Shown here: in pieces, positions 27,190 through 35,122 of the stretch
How the letters are laid out: each line of letters begins with the position of its first letter
Numbering within the stretch: the first letter of the stretch is position 1
NCBI GenBank assembly: GCA_015057325.1
Contig: SVEQ01000002.1
Span: 1 to 64,000 of the forward strand
Reading direction: 5' to 3'
DNA: 64,000 nucleotides
Source: Lachnospiraceae bacterium
GTDB taxonomy: Bacteria; Bacillota; Clostridia; Lachnospirales; Lachnospiraceae
Made by a program: the position numbers and the translations under genes
The notes under the pieces: generated by a model
The model's input: only the letters and a program-made list of their open reading frames with translations
Told to the model about the DNA's origin: nothing
Database searches by the model: none

Positions 27190-27222
27190 GAACAAAATAT
27201 GAACAAAATATTAACAAAATAT
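27190..27222. repeat. Three 11-base tandem repeats in the pilC leader
   Basis: GAACAAAATAT occurs at 27190-27200 and 27201-27211, and TAACAAAATAT at 27212-27222. The 11-base period is about one helical turn. The array sits just downstream of the -10 element of the pilC promoter and upstream of its ribosome site. Confidence 0.8.
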
Positions 27223-27226
27223 TGCC

Positions 27227-27255
27227 TATTTATGATATTACTCTATATCCGTCAA
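27227..27255 (-). promoter_or_regulatory. Predicted promoter of pilC and the pilin operon
   Basis: On the minus strand TTGACG (27250-27255) and TAAATA (27227-27232) are 17 bases apart. Transcription would start inside the 11-base repeat array, about 50 bases before the pilC ATG. This splits the locus into a pilB-pilT unit and a pilC-pilA-onward unit. Confidence 0.55.
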
Positions 27256-27311
27256 AATTGCAATATTTTTTTTAAATAAAATGTAAATTTTATAAAAATC
27301 AGACAAAGTAA

Positions 27312-28364
27312 CTACATTTTCTTCTTCATAGCAACCTGATCCTGCGCATATATTAGTGCATTTTCACGACTGATAGCACCTTCTCTGTACAATTCAAACA
27401 AATGATCATCAAGAGTAATCATACCCATCTGACGGCTTGTCTGAATAGTCGACTGAATCTGGTGAGTCTTTGCTTCACGAATGAGGCTTCGAATAGCTGG
27501 GCTTCCAAGCATTACTTCAAATGCAGCAACTCGCCCTCTACCATCTTCAGCAGGAACAAGCGCCTGTGAAATAACACCTTCCAGAATCATTGCAAGCTGA
27601 ATACGTGTCTGCTGCTGCTGGTGAGTAGGGAACACGTCAATTATACGGTCAATCGTATTAGCTGCACCAATTGTATGCAATGTAGAAAATACAAGGTGTC
27701 CTGTCTCTGCCGCAGTAATCGCTGTCGATATTGTTTCCAAATCACGCATCTCTCCAAGAAGAATAATATCAGGATCTTCACGAAGTGCTGCGCGAAGCGC
27801 ATTACCGTAACTTAACGTATCCATACCAACCTCACGCTGGTTAACAACTGACTTCTTGTGATGGTGTACATACTCTATCGGATCCTCAAGTGTGATGATA
27901 TGATCCGTAAGATTCTCATTCGCCTTATTAATAATAGAAGCAAGTGTTGTTGACTTACCAGAACCGGTAGGTCCTGTAACAAGCACAAGTCCTCTTTTTC
28001 TCTTATAAAGATCAACAACTTCAGGAGGAATTCCCAACTGATCAGGTCTTGGTATAACTGTTTCAACTCGTCTGTAAGCCGCAGCCATGTTACCTCTGTC
28101 CATGAATACATTAACACGAAAACGTCCGGTCTCATCAGAATCAAACGAAAAGTCAACCTCTCCTCTTTCTTTGAGTAACTGTTTGTGACGCTCATGCATA
28201 GTTGCACCAATCATCTCTGCAGCATCTGCAGGAGTAAGCGGTGGACTCTCTACCTCTATCAAACGTCCATCAATTCTAAGTTTGGGCGGTATACCTACCG
28301 CAATGTGTACATCGGAAGCTTTCTGCTCCACAGAAAACGCAAGTAACTCTTTGACATCAATCAT
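27312..28364 (-). CDS. pilT: Pilus retraction ATPase
   Basis: A cytoplasmic hexameric secretion-superfamily ATPase that disassembles the pilus. The Walker A motif is GPTGSGKSTT (131-140), and the C-terminal AIRSLIREAK matches the AIRNLIRE retraction motif of PilT. At 350 residues it is full length. Aspartate-box LREDPDIILLGEMRD and His-box HLVFSTLHT are present. AAAGGGG lies eight bases before the ATG. It follows pilB by 29 bases. Having PilT predicts retractable pili and twitching or DNA uptake. Confidence 0.93.
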   Translation of the reverse strand: MIDVKELLAFSVEQKASDVHIAVGIPPKLRIDGRLIEVESPPLTPADAAEMIGATMHERHKQLLKERGEVDFSFDSDETGRFRVNVFMDRGNMAAAYRRVETVIPRPDQLGIPPEVVDLYKRKRGLVLVTGPTGSGKSTTLASIINKANENLTDHIITLEDPIEYVHHHKKSVVNQREVGMDTLSYGNALRAALREDPDIILLGEMRDLETISTAITAAETGHLVFSTLHTIGAANTIDRIIDVFPTHQQQQTRIQLAMILEGVISQALVPAEDGRGRVAAFEVMLGSPAIRSLIREAKTHQIQSTIQTSRQMGMITLDDHLFELYREGAISRENALIYAQDQVAMKKKM

Positions 28365-28393
28365 TATATAAACCCCTTTCCGGTTAATTAATT

Positions 28394-30112
28394 CTAGTAT
28401 TCATCTCCAGCTTCGTATACAATCTTTCTCATTTCCGAAAGTGATGTAACTCCATTAAGCACGTGTCTTGAACAACTTATCTTAAGAGTTGACATACCTT
28501 CTTTGAGGGCCTGCTTCTCAATCTCGTTAGCCGGTGCATTCTTGGCAATAACCTGCTGCAAGCTTCTTGTAACCGTCATCATCTCGTATACACCAATTCG
28601 TCCTGCAAATCCGGTTTCATTACAAAGATTACATCCATTAGGCTCGTATACAACCACACCTTCTTCATCTTCAGGCAAACCAAGAAGAACTTTCTCATGA
28701 GGCTCTGCATATCTTGGTTGCTTACATGTACAAAGACGTCTAACCAGTCGCTGTGCGATAACTCCAACAAGTGCATCACCTGCAGTGTACGGCTCAATAC
28801 CCATATCTATAAGACGTGTTACTGTAGAAGCCGCAGAGTTTGTATGAAGTGTCGATACAACCAAGTGTCCTGTAATAGCGGCCTTAACGGCAATATCAGC
28901 AGTTTCACCGTCTCGAATCTCACCGATCATGATAATATCAGGGTCCTGACGAAGAATAGAACGAAGGGCAGCGGCAAAAGTCATATCTGCTTTCTCATTA
29001 ACCTGACACTGATTAATACCATCGATATTAGCCTCGACCGGATCCTCTACCGTGATAATATTAACTTCTTCTGTATTAAGCTCACTAAGTGCTGTATAAA
29101 GTGTTGTTGATTTACCTGAACCCGTAGGTCCTGTTACAAGGATAATACCATGAGGGTTACTAAGTATTCCATCAAACACTTTCTCTTCAGACTCCGAAAG
29201 ACCGAGTCCTGACTTAGGTCTTGTAAGTCCATCTTTAGATGTAAGACGCATAACCGTCTTTTCTCCGTATACTGTAGGAAGCATAGATACACGGATATCA
29301 AACTCCTTGCGGTCAACCATGATAGATATACGACCGTCCTGAGGTTTACGTTTCTCTGAAATATCCATTCCACCCATAATCTTAAGACGAGCACAAATTC
29401 CTGAAAGTAATGAATAGTCATAGGACATTACCTGTTTAAGAACACCGTCAATACGGTATCTTATTCTTACGGAAGTCTCAAGCGGTTCAATATGGATATC
29501 TGATGCTCTCTGTCTTACACCACCTTCGAGAATCTGCTTAACAAGCAAAACGATAGGTGAATTCTCAATATCTGCATTGTATTCATCTTCTTCTGCCTGA
29601 GAAAGCATATCTTGCTCACGTTCCTTACGATAAGCTTCCGCAGCCTCCATAGCCTGATGATTACCATAGAACTTAGCTATTGAATCATCAAGGTCTTCTT
29701 CCATCGCAAGCATCGCTTCAATCTGACATCCGGTGATTATTGATAAGTCATCAATAGCCATAATATCCATCGGATCAGACATAGCAACTTTCAACAGGTT
29801 AGGATTGTTCTCATCAAAACCTATAGGAAGCACCTTGTACTTAACAATGTCCGCCTCAGGAATCAAAGCCAAAACATCATCTTCAAGTTTAACACCCTTA
29901 AGATCTATAAACTCAACTCCTAATTGCTGTGTAAGAGTAGCAATCAAGAGTTCTCTACTGATGAATCCACCATCAAGAAGAGTTCTACCAAGTTTGAGTC
30001 CTTTCTCTTTCTGCATAACGAGTGCCTGTTGCAAATCTTCTTCTGTGATAGCACCTGCCGCAACAAGAAGGTCACCCATTCTAATTTTCTTTCTTCCTAC
30101 ACCAATACGCAT
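28394..30112 (-). CDS. pilB: Pilus extension ATPase
   Basis: The polymerisation motor. Residues 10-145 are the N-terminal MshEN-like domain with two tandem segments (MGDLLVAAGAITEEDLQQAL; LGRTLLDGGFISRELLIATL), which in related proteins bind cyclic-di-GMP. Residues 200-572 are the ATPase: ASDIHIEP, Walker A GPTGSGKSTT (328-337), LRQDPDIIMIGEIRD and HLVVSTLHT. The zinc motif is CTC followed about 40 residues later by CNLC; the first half is CxC in place of the usual CxxC. GAGAGG lies nine bases before the ATG. Confidence 0.93.
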   Translation of the reverse strand: MRIGVGRKKIRMGDLLVAAGAITEEDLQQALVMQKEKGLKLGRTLLDGGFISRELLIATLTQQLGVEFIDLKGVKLEDDVLALIPEADIVKYKVLPIGFDENNPNLLKVAMSDPMDIMAIDDLSIITGCQIEAMLAMEEDLDDSIAKFYGNHQAMEAAEAYRKEREQDMLSQAEEDEYNADIENSPIVLLVKQILEGGVRQRASDIHIEPLETSVRIRYRIDGVLKQVMSYDYSLLSGICARLKIMGGMDISEKRKPQDGRISIMVDRKEFDIRVSMLPTVYGEKTVMRLTSKDGLTRPKSGLGLSESEEKVFDGILSNPHGIILVTGPTGSGKSTTLYTALSELNTEEVNIITVEDPVEANIDGINQCQVNEKADMTFAAALRSILRQDPDIIMIGEIRDGETADIAVKAAITGHLVVSTLHTNSAASTVTRLIDMGIEPYTAGDALVGVIAQRLVRRLCTCKQPRYAEPHEKVLLGLPEDEEGVVVYEPNGCNLCNETGFAGRIGVYEMMTVTRSLQQVIAKNAPANEIEKQALKEGMSTLKISCSRHVLNGVTSLSEMRKIVYEAGDEY

Positions 30113-30134
30113 TTTAAAAAACCTCTCTTATATA

Positions 30135-31676
30135 TTATAATTTTTTGTATTTTGCTTTTGAGCTAACTCCCTTAGACTTAAGCAATTTCTTGTAAGCCTT
30201 AAGTTTCTTCTTAGGAACCTTAATTCGAGCTTTGCCATGAGTTCCCTTAAACGCTTTAGCACCAACATTCTTTGTTGTTAATTTGCTTGTCTTAATACTT
30301 ATATCCTTAAGTTTCTTGCATCCGAAGAATGCCTGTTTACCAATCTTCTTAACGCTTGCAGGAATAACTATCGACTTAAGAGATGTACATTTGTAAAATG
30401 CCTTATCTCCTATACTCTCAACATTCTTACCAATTGTAACCTTGCTAAGATTAGAGCAACCGGAAAATGCTTCCTTACCGATTGTCTTAACATTGCTACC
30501 CATAACAAAAGTCTTAAGTTTCTTATTGTTCTTAAATGCACCGGCAGCGATACTTGTTACTTTGTAACTCTGACCATCTTTGTAAACAGCCTCAGGCACA
30601 ACCACAGTATCTCCGTCTGTAAGTGATGCTTTAAACTCTGCTTCTCTTTCACCATCTTTTGTAACTTTAGTTACATATTCCGCCTCCGTCTCTGTATCTT
30701 CAACTTTCTGTTCTGTCTCATCAACCTTCGGAGGTTCTTCACCTTTTGTATACTTACCTAATGTATTGACGGTTCCGGCATTACTCCACACTTTTGTTTT
30801 AGCAAGGTTAAGATGAATTGCCGGGCAAATTAAATCCTTAATATTATATACGCTATCTCCCTTAAAAACCATCTTCTCTTTGTTGTTCCAGTTAAACTCG
30901 TCATATCCGACGTTACCTGCTGCTGCAACAAAAAGGGCATTATTGGTATATGTACCCGGGGTTCTTAATCTCCACGCATCCGCCTGTCCTGCGGCCGATG
31001 CCCAATTAGAATTCGCATTCTTGTCTTTAACAGATCCCCCCGAAGTAATATATGCTGTATTAATCCTCACTCTTGCAGGATCTTTTGCTATAGGATCTGA
31101 ATTAAATCCATAACTTGTATTAGTCACATCTTCATACGATAACAAAAATACCTTGTCTGTTGTAGCCTCACCACCGGACGCATTATTGGTCGGATTATTT
31201 GAAACCGGAAGTTTGGTTGCTATTAACGCATCCTGTTCCGCTGCATTAAACGCCTTATCAATGAAGTTATACGTCTTAAAACTATTACCACTTAAATTGG
31301 CATTTGAGTCATATCCGTTAAGCCAACTTCTTACATAAGACAACTCCCATGTAGTGTTAACAAAATCATTCTCGTATGTGCACGCATCAAGATTGGTATC
31401 TGCAACAAGAAGTGCATCATTCCCCTCTACATGCAAGACTCTCCACTTAATCGCCTCATTATCAGTCCTATTAGACTGTGTGTATCTTCCAAAATAAACT
31501 AAATCCCATGTAACAACTCCATTAGAATCCTTTCTTGGATTACTCGGTGTCGCAGACGCAGATACCTTAGACATATCTCCTGTCATCGCCCCTGATAACA
31601 TAGGGATTGCAAGCATCGTAGCCATGAGCACGGATGCTACTTTTTTCTTAGTAAAACCCTTTCTCCATTTAACCAT
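30135..31676 (-). CDS. Secreted DUF6273 and leucine-rich repeat protein
   Basis: Residues 1-42 are a signal peptide (KKKVASVLMATMLAIPMLSG, cut near VSASA). Residues 45-300 look like the DUF6273 lectin-like domain common in clostridial surface proteins (FGRYTQSN, IKWRVLHVEG, SYVRSWLNG). After a Glu/Thr-rich linker, residues 370-485 are BspA-type LRR_5 repeats (IGKEAFSGCSNLSKVTIGKN and similar units). The C-terminus is very lysine-rich and has no anchor motif. The gene is 22 bases upstream of pilB and on the same strand, so it may lead the pilus transcript. AAGGAGG lies seven bases before the ATG. Binding partner unknown. Confidence 0.82.
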   Translation of the reverse strand: MVKWRKGFTKKKVASVLMATMLAIPMLSGAMTGDMSKVSASATPSNPRKDSNGVVTWDLVYFGRYTQSNRTDNEAIKWRVLHVEGNDALLVADTNLDACTYENDFVNTTWELSYVRSWLNGYDSNANLSGNSFKTYNFIDKAFNAAEQDALIATKLPVSNNPTNNASGGEATTDKVFLLSYEDVTNTSYGFNSDPIAKDPARVRINTAYITSGGSVKDKNANSNWASAAGQADAWRLRTPGTYTNNALFVAAAGNVGYDEFNWNNKEKMVFKGDSVYNIKDLICPAIHLNLAKTKVWSNAGTVNTLGKYTKGEEPPKVDETEQKVEDTETEAEYVTKVTKDGEREAEFKASLTDGDTVVVPEAVYKDGQSYKVTSIAAGAFKNNKKLKTFVMGSNVKTIGKEAFSGCSNLSKVTIGKNVESIGDKAFYKCTSLKSIVIPASVKKIGKQAFFGCKKLKDISIKTSKLTTKNVGAKAFKGTHGKARIKVPKKKLKAYKKLLKSKGVSSKAKYKKL

Positions 31677-31725
31677 TGCAGTTCCTCCTTAAAAATGTAC
31701 AGACTCCGTTGCACTATTAGTTATA

Positions 31726-31754
31726 ATTTTATCAAAGTTTAACAAATATCACAA
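31726..31754 (-). promoter_or_regulatory. Predicted promoter of the DUF6273/LRR-pilB-pilT unit
   Basis: On the minus strand TTGTGA (31749-31754) and TAAAAT (31726-31731) are 17 bases apart, about 50 bases before the start codon. The spacing and elements fit a sigma-A promoter. Confidence 0.5.
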
Positions 31755-31793
31755 GATAATTTTTGTTTTTTTTGAAAAAAATTATGGAAAAGC

Positions 31794-31820
31794 ACTTTTT
31801 TGTTTTTTCATCATAGAATA
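31794..31820 (+). promoter_or_regulatory. SigK/SigE-like promoter in front of the sigma factor gene
   Basis: AC (31794-31795) is followed after 16 bases by CATAGAATA (31812-31820), fitting the AC-N16-CATAnnnTA pattern described for sporulation sigma-K promoters. Transcription would start about 25 bases before the gene, just ahead of the GGAG ribosome site. Confidence 0.4.
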
Positions 31821-31851
31821 GTGGAAAGCCCCTTTTGGAGATATACCGCTT

Positions 31852-32514
31852 ATGAAGACTTTTAAGCAACCCTTACCCAAAGAGTCGGAACAGTATTATC
31901 TTAAGAAAAGTAAGGAAGGGGATATTGATGCAAGGAACACTCTAATTGAATATAATATGAGACTTGTTGCTCATATTGTAAAAAAATATAACAGTCCCGA
32001 AAGAAATACCGATGATTTAATATCCATAGGCACAATAGGGCTAATCAAAGCAATAGACACTTATGATATTAACAAAGGGAACCGCCTTGTTACATACGCT
32101 TCAAGGTGTATAGAAAATGAACTTCTTATGATGTTGCGTCAGGAAAGAAAATGTTCTAAAGAAGTTTCTTTATATGAACCCATCGGAACCGACAAAGAAG
32201 GAAACGAAATAAATCTCCTTGATATAATAGAATATCATGGAAAAGATATAACTGATCAGGTAGTTTTAAATGATGATATAAGGCTTTTATACAGTGCAAT
32301 TACCGGATGTCTTGAAAAAAGAGAGCTTACTGTGCTCTCTTTAAGATACGGATTATTTGGAAATGAAATACTTTCTCAACGTGAAGTAGCCTCCATATTG
32401 AATATATCACGCTCTTATGTATCAAGAATAGAGAAAAAAGCGCTATCCAAACTGGCCCTTGAATTAAACCGCACGCATACGGATAATTGTACCCACCGGA
32501 AGAACAGCCCCTAA
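31852..32514 (+). CDS. sigK: SigK/SigE-type sigma-70 factor
   Basis: A sigma factor of the sporulation SigE/SigK branch. Region 2 is NMRLVAHIVKKY through RLVTYASRCIENELLMMLRQ, and region 4 ends with the helix-turn-helix LSQREVASILNISRSYVSRIEKKAL. The stretch GTDKEGNEINLLDII is a close match to SigK. There is no N-terminal pro-sequence, unlike B. subtilis pro-SigK. The last 17 residues (His/Thr/Asn-rich) lie beyond the usual end and are encoded antisense to the U32 peptidase C-terminus, a 51-base convergent overlap. GGAG lies 11 bases before the ATG. Target genes are not known from the window. Confidence 0.85.
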   Translation: MKTFKQPLPKESEQYYLKKSKEGDIDARNTLIEYNMRLVAHIVKKYNSPERNTDDLISIGTIGLIKAIDTYDINKGNRLVTYASRCIENELLMMLRQERKCSKEVSLYEPIGTDKEGNEINLLDIIEYHGKDITDQVVLNDDIRLLYSAITGCLEKRELTVLSLRYGLFGNEILSQREVASILNISRSYVSRIEKKALSKLALELNRTHTDNCTHRKNSP

Positions 32515-33705
32515 ATCAACTTTCAACTGTTCCTTAGGGTGAGGTGCGCTTTCAACACTCTCTCCGTTTTCATTATATATTGCTTTAACCTCTAATTGCT
32601 GGTTATTACCGTCAAACGCCATCGCTTCTACAGTCTGACCTACACAGAACTTGTTTCTCTGCATAAAGCACACACATCCGTTAGCATCAACCGACTCAAC
32701 TTTACCGACATATATATAATTCTTAACATACTCGTTATTATCATATACTTGAGCATCCGAAGAAGGCTTTCCATAGTAAAAGCCTGTTGTATATTGGCGG
32801 TAGGTGCATTTACCTATTTCTTCCATGTAATATGGAAGATTTGACTTATATAACTCCTCATCCTTATAAAAGTCATCTATCGCTTTTCTGTAGGTTCTTG
32901 CAACAGTCGCAACATATAACGCTGTTTTCATACGGCCTTCAATCTTAAAACTGTCAATTCCTGCATTTATCATATCAGGTATATGTTCTATCATGCACAA
33001 ATCCTTAGAGTTGAAAATATAGGTTCCTCTATCATCCTCTTCAACAGGGAAATACTCGCCGGGACGCTTCTCTTCAACTACACTGTACTGCCATCTGCAT
33101 GGATGCGTGCAAGCTCCCTGATTTGCATCGCGTCCTGTTAAGAAATTACTAAGCAAGCATCTTCCCGAATAGGAGATACACATTGCCCCATGAATAAAGC
33201 TCTCTATCTCCATAGCATCAGGGATGTTCTCTCTTATTTCTCTTATTTCCTTAAGCGATAATTCTCTGGCAGAAACAACTCTCTTTGCACCAAGACCATA
33301 CCAGAACTTATATATTCCGTAATTGGTATTATTAGCCTGTGTGCTTACATGCCTCTCTACATTTGGCAAAATCTCGCCTGCCATCGTAAATATCGCCGGA
33401 TCAGAAATAATTAGTGCATCGACAGGTACATCTTTAATTTTCTCCATATATGCCCTTATACCTTCAAGGTCTTCATTATGAGCAAATATATTGATTGTCA
33501 CATGAAGTTTTGCTCCATGCTCGTGGCAATAATTGGCACCCTCTATCATTTCTTCAATAGAAAAATTGTGAGCCATCGCCCTAAGACCATACTGCTCACC
33601 GCCTATATATACAGCATCAGCACCATAATCAACCGCAACCTTAAGTACCTCAAGGCTTCCGGCCGGTATAAGCAATTCAACTTTTTTATCGCTTGTTTTA
33701 TTCAT
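32464..33705 (-). CDS. U32-family peptidase-like protein (TrhP-like tRNA hydroxylation)
   Basis: LIPAGSLEVLKVAVDYGADAV at the N-terminus and the U32 signature ESFIHGAMCISYSGRC identify the family. Four conserved cysteines (CISYSGRC, then CTHPC) could hold a metal or Fe-S cluster. B. subtilis TrhP1/TrhP2 (YrrN/YrrO) and E. coli TrhP make 5-hydroxyuridine at tRNA position 34. The neighbour here is the matching methyltransferase, as in Bacillus, so a tRNA role is likely and proteolysis unlikely. The start is uncertain: ATG at 33705 has a long spacing to AGGAG, while TTG at 33717 overlaps the upstream stop. The 3' end overlaps the convergent sigma gene by 51 bases. Confidence 0.87.
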   Translation of the reverse strand: MNKTSDKKVELLIPAGSLEVLKVAVDYGADAVYIGGEQYGLRAMAHNFSIEEMIEGANYCHEHGAKLHVTINIFAHNEDLEGIRAYMEKIKDVPVDALIISDPAIFTMAGEILPNVERHVSTQANNTNYGIYKFWYGLGAKRVVSARELSLKEIREIRENIPDAMEIESFIHGAMCISYSGRCLLSNFLTGRDANQGACTHPCRWQYSVVEEKRPGEYFPVEEDDRGTYIFNSKDLCMIEHIPDMINAGIDSFKIEGRMKTALYVATVARTYRKAIDDFYKDEELYKSNLPYYMEEIGKCTYRQYTTGFYYGKPSSDAQVYDNNEYVKNYIYVGKVESVDANGCVCFMQRNKFCVGQTVEAMAFDGNNQQLEVKAIYNENGESVESAPHPKEQLKVDLGAVLPVGTIIRMRAV

Positions 33706-33713
33706 AGTAGTTT

Positions 33714-34373
33714 TCAATCTCCTGTTTTAGTCATTTTCTTAACAGACAAAGCAACACCGTCACCTATCGGCAATATAGATGTTACAAGATTCTCGTGATT
33801 CATAAGTGTATACAGATAATCTCTCATTCTTCCATGAATTGTTCTGTTTCGTCTTTCAACAACAAACTTCGAATCAAGTACCTCTCCATCCTGAAGTACA
33901 TTATCCGAGAGCAAGATACCTCCATCAGCAAGAAGTCTTAATATATCAGGGAAATAATTAATATATTGTCCTTTGGCCGCATCCATAAATATGAAATCAA
34001 ACGTACCTTTAAGTTTGGTAAGTTCTTCGGTTGCATCTCCTTCAATAAGTGTAATTTTCTCTGTAACTTTTGCTCTTTCAAAGTTAATCTTTGCCTGTGC
34101 AATTCTCGGTTCCCAATTCTCTATCGTTGTTATATGAGCTTCTTTGGGTAAATATTTGCTCATAAAAATAGCCGAATAACCAACGGCTGTTCCAACTTCC
34201 AGTACACTATTCGGCTTATTCATCTCAAGCAATGTCTTAATAAATTGTCCCGTTTCTCTTCTAATTATAGGAACTTCCTGCTGCAAAGCCTCTTTTCTTA
34301 TCTCTTCGGCAATTCCTTCTTCATCTTGGTTAAACGAGTTAATAAATGATACTATTCTTTCATCAACAATCAT
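33714..34373 (-). CDS. trmR: O-methyltransferase, TrmR-like
   Basis: A class I SAM-dependent O-methyltransferase of the CCoAMT-like family. VLEVGTAVGYSAIFM is motif I, FDFIFMDAAKGQYINYF carries the metal-binding acidic residues, and LLSDNVLQDGEV gives the third. B. subtilis TrmR (YrrM) methylates 5-hydroxyuridine-34 of tRNA to 5-methoxyuridine, and its gene adjoins the U32 genes, as here. The start ATG overlaps the upstream stop (ATGA) with GAGGA before it. At 219 residues it is standard length. Confidence 0.87.
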   Translation of the reverse strand: MIVDERIVSFINSFNQDEEGIAEEIRKEALQQEVPIIRRETGQFIKTLLEMNKPNSVLEVGTAVGYSAIFMSKYLPKEAHITTIENWEPRIAQAKINFERAKVTEKITLIEGDATEELTKLKGTFDFIFMDAAKGQYINYFPDILRLLADGGILLSDNVLQDGEVLDSKFVVERRNRTIHGRMRDYLYTLMNHENLVTSILPIGDGVALSVKKMTKTGD

Positions 34374-34756
34374 TGTGCTTCCTCACCGGTGTTAATTTGG
34401 CAAATAATTCTGCTTATCTCATCCGGCGTCATAGCCGGCTCAAGTTTGTATGTCCCTGCTTGTATTTTTTCGTTATATTTTCCCAAATAAAGTCTTGCAA
34501 GCATCATATATTTATTCTCAACAAGCCCGCAGTCCGCCAAAGTTTGCGAAACATCTTTTGCACTGCTTCCGGATTCAATAGAAACCGAAGAAACCTCGTG
34601 AACACCGGCTCTATACGGTATATCAGCAAAAAGTTTGTACGAGAACTGATACGAATAAACAAAGCCCTGAAAAAGACCATATATAAACATTACATTGATA
34701 AGGGTTCTAACCGCAATACCAAGCACAACTTTCCAAATTTCAACACCTTTGTTCAT
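34370..34756 (-). CDS. Truncated MltG-like membrane protein without the catalytic domain
   Basis: Residues 8-34 are a membrane helix. Residues 55-120 look like the LysM-like domain found before the catalytic part of MltG/YceG (SGSSAKDVSQTLADCGLV, RLYLGKYNEKIQAGTYKL, MTPDEISRII). The protein then stops at 128 residues, whereas MltG is 330-400 and has its catalytic Glu in the missing part. The operon position is that of yrrL (mltG) in Bacillus, so it looks like a reduced mltG orthologue kept as a membrane protein. It overlaps the next gene by four bases. AAGG lies upstream of the ATG. Function unknown. Confidence 0.75.
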   Translation of the reverse strand: MNKGVEIWKVVLGIAVRTLINVMFIYGLFQGFVYSYQFSYKLFADIPYRAGVHEVSSVSIESGSSAKDVSQTLADCGLVENKYMMLARLYLGKYNEKIQAGTYKLEPAMTPDEISRIICQINTGEEAQ

Positions 34757-34770
34757 TAACTTAACCTACC

Positions 34771-35103
34771 TTACTCCATGAAGTCATAATCAAGTTCTAT
34801 TCCTTCTGCAATCAATTCATACATCTGCGACATTTTTCTTGAAAGCATCTGTTCTGCAACAAGAAAATCATTCACAAGAGGATCTCTCAAGATCTTTTCA
34901 AACTCAAGCCCAAGATTATTTATCTCATGGTATCTGTTAACTCCATCATCATAAGACTGCAATTCATAGTTTCGCCTTCTAAAAACATTCATTGCCTGAT
35001 ACAGTTCAGGATTACTCTTCACCGCTTCATGGGTTACATGATAACGCTTGTATTCTTCACTCTCTTTAATTGCACAATTAAGTCTTTTTGCCAATTCAAG
35101 CAT
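34771..35103 (-). CDS. YlbF/YmcA-family protein
   Basis: A 110-residue, all-helical protein with the Com_YlbF pattern: AIKESEEYKRYHVTHEAVKS then FRRRNYELQ and LLRDPLVNDFLVAE-type helices. In B. subtilis YlbF forms the Y-complex with YmcA and YaaT, which modulates RNase Y cleavage and is needed for competence and biofilm. Here the gene is 19 bases downstream of RNase J, an arrangement that suggests a role in mRNA decay. AGGGGG lies nine bases before the ATG. Confidence 0.8.
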   Translation of the reverse strand: MLELAKRLNCAIKESEEYKRYHVTHEAVKSNPELYQAMNVFRRRNYELQSYDDGVNRYHEINNLGLEFEKILRDPLVNDFLVAEQMLSRKMSQMYELIAEGIELDYDFME

Positions 35104-35122
35104 ACAATACGCCCCCTGACTA

